Source of the DNA: Celeribacter arenosi
Lineage (GTDB): Bacteria; Pseudomonadota; Alphaproteobacteria; Rhodobacterales; Rhodobacteraceae
Assembly: GCF_039539485.1 (NCBI RefSeq)
Contig: NZ_BAABDF010000007.1
Location: 682,001-746,000 of the forward strand
Direction of reading: 5' to 3'
DNA: 64,000 nt
Part shown: piece after piece, positions 59,061 through 64,000 of the stretch
How the letters are laid out: every line of letters begins with the position of its first letter
Numbering within the stretch: the stretch's first letter is position 1
Notes under the pieces: generated by a model
Seen by the model: only the letters and a program-made list of their open reading frames with translations
What the model was told of the DNA's origin: nothing
The model's database searches: none
Made by a program: the position numbers and the translations under genes

Positions 59061-59495
59061 ATGCTCGTAGGACAAATTCTAAGTAACAAAGCAATCGAGG
59101 CAACCGTGACCATTCGCCCGGATATGAAAATCTCCGATGCGGCGGAACTGCTATCATCACGCAAGATCGGCGCGGTTGTGGTGAGCAAAGATGGAACCAC
59201 AGCCGAAGGCATCCTGTCCGAACGTGACATCGTGCGTGAACTGGGGCGCGTAGGCGCGGGCGTTTTGACCAGTCCGGTATCTGAACTCATGACGTCCTCG
59301 CTCAAAACCTGTGCCCCCGATGAAACGGCGCTGCAGGTTCTCGAAAAGATGAGCGCGGGCCGGTTCCGCCACATGCCGGTCCTTCAAGACGGCAAAATGA
59401 TCGGGCTCGTGTCGATCGGTGACGTGGTCAAAGCCCGGCTTGATGAGCTCGCGATGGAGAGAAATGCCCTTGAAGGCATGATCATGGGCCACTGA
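59061..59495 (+). CDS. Tandem CBS-domain protein
   Basis: A 144-residue protein made of one CBS pair: DMKISDAAELLSSRKIGAVVV with ILSERDIVRELG, then DETALQVLEKMSAGRFRHMPVL with GLVSIGDVVKARL. CBS pairs bind adenine nucleotides; the partner is unknown. AGGAGG precedes the ATG. It is divergent from mmsA. Confidence 0.92.
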   Translation: MLVGQILSNKAIEATVTIRPDMKISDAAELLSSRKIGAVVVSKDGTTAEGILSERDIVRELGRVGAGVLTSPVSELMTSSLKTCAPDETALQVLEKMSAGRFRHMPVLQDGKMIGLVSIGDVVKARLDELAMERNALEGMIMGH

Positions 59496-59582
59496 GGCGA
59501 GCCAAACAGGTCATAACGGAACGAACGCTCTTGCATTGCGACGCGCAATATAGTTGCGTGCGCAAAAATAATGGAGGCGCCG

Positions 59583-60074
59583 ATGCGTATTGGCCTATAC
59601 CCCGGGACATTCGATCCTGTAACCCACGGCCACGGCGATATTATCCGTCGCGCCTGCGCTCTTGTGGATCGGTTGGTCATCGGTGTTGCGATCAACCGCG
59701 ACAAGGGCCCTCTGTTCTCTCTGGAAGAGCGTGTCGAGATGCTGCAGGCCTTTACTCAAGGATTGGCAGAGGAAACCGATTGCGAAATCCTCGTACATCC
59801 TTTCGAGAACCTCCTCATTCACTGTGCCCGCGACGTAAACGCGTCAATCATCATCCGCGGCCTGCGCGCCGTTTCTGATTTTGAGTATGAATATCAGATG
59901 GTTGGAATGAACCGTGCGCTCGATGACAGCATTGAAACGGTGTTTCTGATGGCCGAGGCGCGCCATCAGGCGATTGCATCAAAACTGGTCAAAGAGATTG
60001 CGCGTCTGGGCGGGGATGTATCCAAATTCGTGGCCCCAGATATCGAAAAACGGATTCGCGCCAAGTTCGATTGA
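59583..60074 (+). CDS. coaD: Phosphopantetheine adenylyltransferase
   Basis: A 163-residue enzyme of CoA biosynthesis (4'-phosphopantetheine and ATP to dephospho-CoA). YPGTFDPVTHGHGDIIRRA is the nucleotidyltransferase motif, and IIIRGLRAVSDFEYEYQM and IASKLVKEIARLGGD are conserved. GGAGG five bases before the ATG at 59583 makes it a better start than the ATG at 59571, which is part of that site. Confidence 0.97.
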   Translation: MRIGLYPGTFDPVTHGHGDIIRRACALVDRLVIGVAINRDKGPLFSLEERVEMLQAFTQGLAEETDCEILVHPFENLLIHCARDVNASIIIRGLRAVSDFEYEYQMVGMNRALDDSIETVFLMAEARHQAIASKLVKEIARLGGDVSKFVAPDIEKRIRAKFD

Positions 60075-60096
60075 AAACGCGACGAGCCCAAAAAGA

Positions 60097-60132
60097 ATGC
60101 CCCGTTGGCGAGAGCGCCAGCGGGGCATTTTC
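60097..60132 (+). terminator. Terminator after coaD
   Basis: ATGCCCCGTTGGCG and CGCCAGCGGGGCAT pair over 14 bp with an AGAG loop, followed by TTTT. It lies between coaD and the convergent DUF1127 gene and may serve both. Confidence 0.85.
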
Positions 60133-60176
60133 GTGGGATGGGGGGAGGAGGTCCCGTCCCTCAAAATTCGGAATGG

Positions 60177-60335
60177 TTAGCCGTAGACGGCTTGACGGGC
60201 CATCGAAGATGCGCGCGTGCCATCCAAGTCCAGATCGGCCTTAACGCGTGTCGGCAGGGCTTCGATTTCGGCCAATGTGCGACGGTAGGCAGCCCGTTTT
60301 TGGGCGGCGGATTTGATTTTTGCAAAGTAGCTCAT
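60177..60335 (-). CDS. Small DUF1127-like (YjiS-type) protein
   Basis: A 52-residue gene read directly from the sequence: MSYFAKIKSAAQKRAAYRRT..., ending MARQAVYG. The block RTLAEIEALPTRVKADLDLDG resembles the DUF1127 core. AAAGGACC precedes the ATG at 60335. Members are small, basic and often stress-induced or bind RNA; the function here is unknown. Confidence 0.8.
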   Translation of the reverse strand: MSYFAKIKSAAQKRAAYRRTLAEIEALPTRVKADLDLDGTRASSMARQAVYG

Positions 60336-60483
60336 GGTGCCGGTCCTTTCGGGGTTTGGCGTCTTCCTTTGATGGGAAGATGGGCCTTTCCGACCGGTTT
60401 TACCAATGCCTGTTTGCGCTAACCGTTATGCGCTATGTGCATGAGTTGGCCGCCCCGCGCATGGCTTTGCCATACCCTGATGC

Positions 60484-60510
60484 AAAAAGCCCCGCCGATT
60501 GGGCGGGGCA
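60484..60510 (-). terminator. Terminator of the lipoprotein gene
   Basis: Read on the minus strand, GCCCCGCC, loop AATC, GGCGGGGC and then TTTTT. It lies 27 bases after the lipoprotein stop. Confidence 0.9.
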
Positions 60511-60536
60511 ACTCGTCGCGTATCATCTGCAGGCTG

Positions 60537-60893
60537 TTAGCCTTTGCAGGAGTAGTCGACCGTGGTCTCACGGATCATGTATCGCTGCGTTGATCGATAG
60601 AGTCCGTTTTGGGTCGTGACCGAGCGCATTTGTGGGTATCCCTGATCGACACTGTAAACGACAGCACCGGCCGGACAGGTTGCGGCGATCTGAGTGCAGG
60701 CATTCGCCGGTGTGATGATCTGACCCTTGTTGGGCCCGTAAATGGCTTTTCTGCCGAGGGTGCCTTGGTGGACCTCACATGTGGTTGAATAGACGTTCTT
60801 TCCAGCCCGCGATGCGATCGGAGTTGCCGGGGTTGGCTCCATGCAACCTGAAAGCGTGGCGAGGGCGACAGCGGTAATGACGTATATTTTCAA
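60537..60893 (-). CDS. Putative lipoprotein
   Basis: A 118-residue protein with a lipobox LSGC at residues 14-17 after a hydrophobic signal (MKIYVITAVALATLSGC). The mature part has four further cysteines (TTCEV, ANACTQ, ATCPAG, YSCKG) that could form two disulfides. No family recognised. It is likely anchored to the outer membrane or periplasmic face because the residue after Cys is Met, not Asp. Confidence 0.75.
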   Translation of the reverse strand: MKIYVITAVALATLSGCMEPTPATPIASRAGKNVYSTTCEVHQGTLGRKAIYGPNKGQIITPANACTQIAATCPAGAVVYSVDQGYPQMRSVTTQNGLYRSTQRYMIRETTVDYSCKG

Positions 60894-60968
60894 TTGATTG
60901 GCTCCCTGAGATTACATGCGAGTGTGCGGGGTCACCGAACGTGGGTCAGCCGTGGGTAGCCCCATGTC

Positions 60969-61008
60969 AAAAAGAATCCGCCCCGAAACCAACAGGCTCC
61001 GGGGCGGA
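60969..61008 (-). terminator. Terminator of gap
   Basis: Minus strand TCCGCCCCG and CGGGGCGGA pair over 9 bp with a loop of about 14 bases, followed by TTCTTTTT. It lies 26 bases after the gap stop. Confidence 0.9.
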
Positions 61009-61034
61009 AATCGGTAACGCTTCAATTGCGGATC

Positions 61035-62036
61035 TTAAAGGAATTTACCCATCGCAACGGCCGTATCAGCCATGCGGTTGGAGAAGCCCCACTCGTTGTC
61101 GTACCATGTCAGGATACGGCACATGGTGCCTTCCATGACCTTGGTCTGATCGGTGTGGAAGATCGACGAATGCGGATCATGGTTGAAGTCGGACGACACC
61201 AGTTTGTCGTCGGTGTAGCCAAGCACGCCTTTGAGCGGACCATCGGCTGCATCGCGGATCAACTGGTTGATTTCTTCTACGGTGGTGTCACGCGCGGCCT
61301 CGAATGTGAGGTCCACAACAGAGACGTTTGGCGTCGGAACGCGGATGGCGACGCCGTCCAGTTTGCCATTCAGTTCAGGCAGGACGAGACCGACAGCTTT
61401 GGCAGCCCCGGTGGATGTCGGGATCATCGACAATGCGGCGGCGCGAGCGCGGTAGAGGTCTTTGTGCATCGTGTCCAACGTCGGCTGGTCGCCGGTGTAG
61501 GAGTGGATGGTCGTCATGAAACCTTTGACGATACCGATATTGTCGTTGAGCACTTTGACCACAGGCGACAGGCAGTTGGTGGTGCAGGACGCGTTGGAGA
61601 CGACAATGTCATCACCGGACAGTGTGTCATGGTTCACGCCATAGACGATGGTTTTGTCGGCATCGGTGCCCGGTGCAGAAATGAGAACGCGCGACGATCC
61701 GTTATCGAGGTGCGCCTGACATTTCTCTTTCGATGTGAAGATGCCGGTGCATTCCATGACAACATCCACATCCGACCATGGCAGATCGGCAGGGTTGCGG
61801 ATGGCGGTCACTTTGATCGGGCCACGACCGACGTCGATGGAATCTTCGGTCGTGGTTACTGTGGCAGGAAACCGTCCGTGCACGCTGTCGTAGCGCAGCA
61901 GGTGGGCATTGGTTTCAACCGGCCCGAGATCATTGATGGCGATGACTTCGATGTCGGTGCGGCCCGACTCGATGATGGCCCGCAGGACATTCCGCCCGAT
62001 CCGACCAAATCCGTTGATTGCGACTTTCACAGCCAT
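61035..62036 (-). CDS. gap: Glyceraldehyde-3-phosphate dehydrogenase (type I)
   Basis: A 333-residue enzyme of glycolysis and gluconeogenesis. VKVAINGFGRIGRNVLRA is the NAD-binding fold, SNASCTTNCLSPVVKVLND holds the catalytic Cys, and the C-terminus is WYDNEWGFSNRM. INDLG at the cofactor-discriminating position has Asp, which favours NAD. GGAGGTGCTGAT precedes the ATG at 62036. Confidence 0.96.
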   Translation of the reverse strand: MAVKVAINGFGRIGRNVLRAIIESGRTDIEVIAINDLGPVETNAHLLRYDSVHGRFPATVTTTEDSIDVGRGPIKVTAIRNPADLPWSDVDVVMECTGIFTSKEKCQAHLDNGSSRVLISAPGTDADKTIVYGVNHDTLSGDDIVVSNASCTTNCLSPVVKVLNDNIGIVKGFMTTIHSYTGDQPTLDTMHKDLYRARAAALSMIPTSTGAAKAVGLVLPELNGKLDGVAIRVPTPNVSVVDLTFEAARDTTVEEINQLIRDAADGPLKGVLGYTDDKLVSSDFNHDPHSSIFHTDQTKVMEGTMCRILTWYDNEWGFSNRMADTAVAMGKFL

Positions 62037-62208
62037 ATCAGCACCTCCTATGACGCTCTGGCAACTGGGCGACAAAATGGCGTCGCCCCCTCATGACACC
62101 GGCATGACACCTGTCCGCCGGTCTTGTAGCCGTCCGTACATTTTTGCACGGCTGACTTTGACGATAACTTCGCGATCCACACAAAAAGGTCAACCGAGAA
62201 GCGGGGCA

Positions 62209-62352
62209 TCATCGCCAAAATGCGATGACCCTAATCAGGTCGAGAAACTTGCGCGCCAGAAACAGCAACGCTTGCCCGTCATTGAACGCAAAATCCGCCG
62301 CGATTGCTGCAAGCAGGACAATGCCGAGGCCGAGCGCGATCCGATTGGTCAT
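62209..62352 (-). CDS. Small single-helix membrane protein upstream of gap
   Basis: A 47-residue frame found by direct reading: MTNRIALGLGIVLLAAIAADFAF at the N-terminus and ARKFLDLIRVIAFWR at the C-terminus. One transmembrane helix (about residues 5-23) is followed by an amphipathic C-terminal helix. AGGGGAA lies 11 bases upstream of the ATG at 62352. I believe similar small proteins accompany gap in other Rhodobacterales. Function unknown. Confidence 0.7.
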   Translation of the reverse strand: MTNRIALGLGIVLLAAIAADFAFNDGQALLFLARKFLDLIRVIAFWR

Positions 62353-62486
62353 ATTTTGGCGTGTTCCCCTGTTTTGCGGGCACAATGGCGCAGGATGTGG
62401 TCATTTGGAAGGGTTCAGATCAAACCACGCGAGGTTTTGCTCTGCGATTCGAACATAAGCGCTATGCGCAGGCCCCGCGCTCGCGC

Positions 62487-63368
62487 TCAAAACCGCGCGG
62501 CAAGGAAATCATAGACAAATCTCAGTCGGGCGTTTCGGTGCACTTCGCGATGCGCCACCAACCAAACCGGAAAACTCACGAGGTCGAGCGTCGGCATGGC
62601 GCAGTGAACCTCCGGTTCCGCATTGCCAATCCGTGCGTCGATGACACCCAGTCCCAATCCCGCCTTTACCATTTCCCACATCGCCAGAAAAGATGTGCAC
62701 CGGATCGGACAGTTTTCGACCCCCACGGGCAGGCCCGCAGATTGCAGAAACGGGACAAAGCTCTCGGGCGGGCCCGGCGAGATGATCTCCGCGCGTCGCA
62801 GGTCATCGCGACCGCGAAGGGGTCCCAGTTTTGTCAGATATGACGGCGCGCCATAGAGCCGCGCCTGCGTATCGTGTAGGCGGCGCGCGACCAGATCGGG
62901 TTCTGTGGGGCGAAAGTTGCGGATCGCGATATCGGCCTCTCGACGCATCAGGTCGGCCGCGTCGTTGTCGGCGAGGACATGCACCGAGATCCGCGGCTCG
63001 GCCATGCGCAATTCGCGCAGAACGTCGGGCAGCAACAAACCGGCATAGGCGTCCGAGAGCGAGATGCGCACTTCGCCTTCCATCTCCGCGCCATGTCCGA
63101 GGGCTGCCAGATGGAGCGCATCAGCGGCGTCACCCATGGCACGCACATGGGGCAGGAGCGCGCGACCGGCAGGCGTCAGTTGCAGACCGCGCCCAAACCG
63201 TTCGAACAGCACAACCCCGAGTTCTGTTTCCAATGCATCGACCTGCCGACCGAGCGTCGGTTGGGTCAGGCCGAGTCTGCGTGCCGCCGCCGACAGGGAT
63301 CCTTCTTCTGCGGTTGCGAGAAACGCGCGCGCGCGCGTCCAGTCAAAGCTCTTGGGGGCATTATCCAT
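62487..63368 (-). CDS. LysR-family transcriptional regulator
   Basis: A 293-residue LysR regulator: an N-terminal winged helix-turn-helix (FLATAEEGSLSAAARRLGLTQPTLGRQVDALE) and a C-terminal effector domain (EGEVRISLSDAYAGLLLPDVL, ADIAIRNFRP). The start at 63368 is preferred over a frame 17 codons longer. It is divergent from the DUF4386 gene with 180 bases between, and LysR regulators commonly control the divergent neighbour. Confidence 0.93.
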   Translation of the reverse strand: MDNAPKSFDWTRARAFLATAEEGSLSAAARRLGLTQPTLGRQVDALETELGVVLFERFGRGLQLTPAGRALLPHVRAMGDAADALHLAALGHGAEMEGEVRISLSDAYAGLLLPDVLRELRMAEPRISVHVLADNDAADLMRREADIAIRNFRPTEPDLVARRLHDTQARLYGAPSYLTKLGPLRGRDDLRRAEIISPGPPESFVPFLQSAGLPVGVENCPIRCTSFLAMWEMVKAGLGLGVIDARIGNAEPEVHCAMPTLDLVSFPVWLVAHREVHRNARLRFVYDFLAARF

Positions 63369-63548
63369 ACAAAAAAGTATATCTGAACCACAAAATTCGT
63401 CAATTTTGTTGAGAGTCATGCCGGCGTAAAGTTCTCAAGTCGCCGGACAAGGCGTCGCACCAAAACCAAACCCAAAAGAAGCCAAATCCGCCGCCGCATC
63501 CCGCGTGCGGCACCGAAACACCTTTGCTCACGCCGAAAGGAAAACGTC

Positions 63549-64000
63549 ATGCAAGTGATACTCGACCCCCAATCCTCGCAGTTCGCGCGCCTAACAGGCG
63601 TGGCTTACCTGTCGATCGCCGTGTTCGGTGCCTATGCCATCGGCTACGTGCCGTCCCAGATTGTCGTGGCCGGTGACGCCGCCGCCACGGTCGCCAACAT
63701 CAACGAAAAGCGCGCCCTCTATCTGTCCGGGATCGGTGCCGACGCGCTGGTCATGCTCATAGAAATCTTTGCGACGGTCATGCTCTACGCCATGTTCCGC
63801 CCCGTTTCGCCAGTGCTCGCGAAAATCGCCGCTGTCGCGCGGTTGATGATGGTCGCTGTGATGGCCGGAATGCTGTTCTTCCACGCAGGCGCGCTCGCCC
63901 TGATCGACGGCAGTTTCGCGGCCCTGTCGGACGCCCAGCGGGCGGAGATGGTAGGGTGGCTGTTTGATATGCACCACGCCGGTGTCTGGATCTGGCAGTT
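63549..64000 (+). CDS. DUF4386-like membrane protein, truncated by the window end
   Basis: The frame opens at the ATG at 63549 with GAAAGGAAAA upstream and runs off the right edge (150 residues visible). Four hydrophobic segments are visible, starting FARLTGVAYLSIAVFGAYAIGY; the spacing NINEKRALYLSGIGADALVMLIE fits the DUF4386 family of six-helix proteins. Function unknown. Likely a target of the divergent LysR regulator. Confidence 0.75.
   Translation, partial: MQVILDPQSSQFARLTGVAYLSIAVFGAYAIGYVPSQIVVAGDAAATVANINEKRALYLSGIGADALVMLIEIFATVMLYAMFRPVSPVLAKIAAVARLMMVAVMAGMLFFHAGALALIDGSFAALSDAQRAEMVGWLFDMHHAGVWIWQ

Noticed and set aside
61026..62096. Long plus-strand frame opposite gap
   Set aside because: It is the antisense shadow of gap, with composition typical of reversed GC-rich coding sequence.
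63591..63977. 128-codon minus-strand frame at the right edge
   Set aside because: It is His/Arg/Asp-rich shadow sequence opposite the DUF4386-like membrane protein.
1..64000. CRISPR array
   Set aside because: No series of regularly spaced identical repeats was seen by eye anywhere, and no cas genes are present.
1..64000. Insertion sequences
   Set aside because: No transposase-like protein was found; the only mobile genes are the integrase and the serine recombinase.

Overview
The window looks like the chromosome of a marine alphaproteobacterium of the Roseobacter group (Rhodobacteraceae). The evidence is GC-rich, alphaproteobacterial-style coding, a GapR (DUF2312) gene, a Rhodobacterales-type family usually mislabelled as a PAPS reductase, a SelD fused to an FAD/NAD(P) domain, a complete Kelly-Friedrich sox cluster with soxCD, and DUF1127 and HemP small proteins. 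No species can be named from the sequence alone.

Layout. 1-6.2 kb: end of a urease accessory operon (ureF, ureG), conserved hypotheticals, gapR and a fused Fe(III) ABC permease. 6.2-14.3 kb: tRNA-Thr(TGT) carrying an integrated, more A+T-rich island of about 8 kb. It has a tyrosine integrase, a ParB-like protein, a KAP P-loop NTPase with a DUF2971 partner (candidate phage defence), a serine resolvase and a small membrane ORF. A 15-bp copy of the tRNA 3' end marks both ends, and paired arm-type repeats with identical 23-bp spacing lie inside each end. 14.8-20.2 kb: a catecholate-siderophore uptake operon (Fiu-like receptor, PiuC dioxygenase, ExbB, ExbD, TonB). 20.2-21.3 kb: an FMN alpha-hydroxy-acid oxidase.

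21.5-36.1 kb: two divergent operons around an IclR regulator with tandem operators. One encodes IclR, an ABC ATPase, GlpD and GlpK. The other encodes a sugar-binding protein, two permeases, GH36 alpha-galactosidase, an SDR, DgoK, DgoA and GH42 beta-galactosidase. The transporter is split over both operons, so import, galactose catabolism (De Ley-Doudoroff route) and glycerol catabolism appear to be one unit. I infer a pathway for galactosylglycerols such as floridoside or the digalactosylglycerol head group of galactolipids. This is the most interesting metabolic reading of the window.

36.2-45.5 kb: hemP, a hybrid sensor kinase facing a LuxR-type response regulator, a selenium-tRNA pair (MnmH and fused SelD), a PNPOx-like protein and glycerate 2-kinase. 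45.5-57.3 kb: sulfur oxidation, with soxT-like, soxR, an HbpS-like gene and soxS on the minus strand and soxVWXYZA, soxB and soxCD on the plus strand. soxA/soxB and soxB/soxC are separated by terminators, and each transcription unit is preceded by a similar ATTC-N8-GAAT-like site that I propose as the SoxR operator. A DUF302 protein, a Crp/Fnr regulator and a DUF2892 protein follow. 57.4-64 kb: mmsA, a CBS-domain protein, coaD, small proteins, a lipoprotein, gap, a LysR regulator and a truncated DUF4386 gene.
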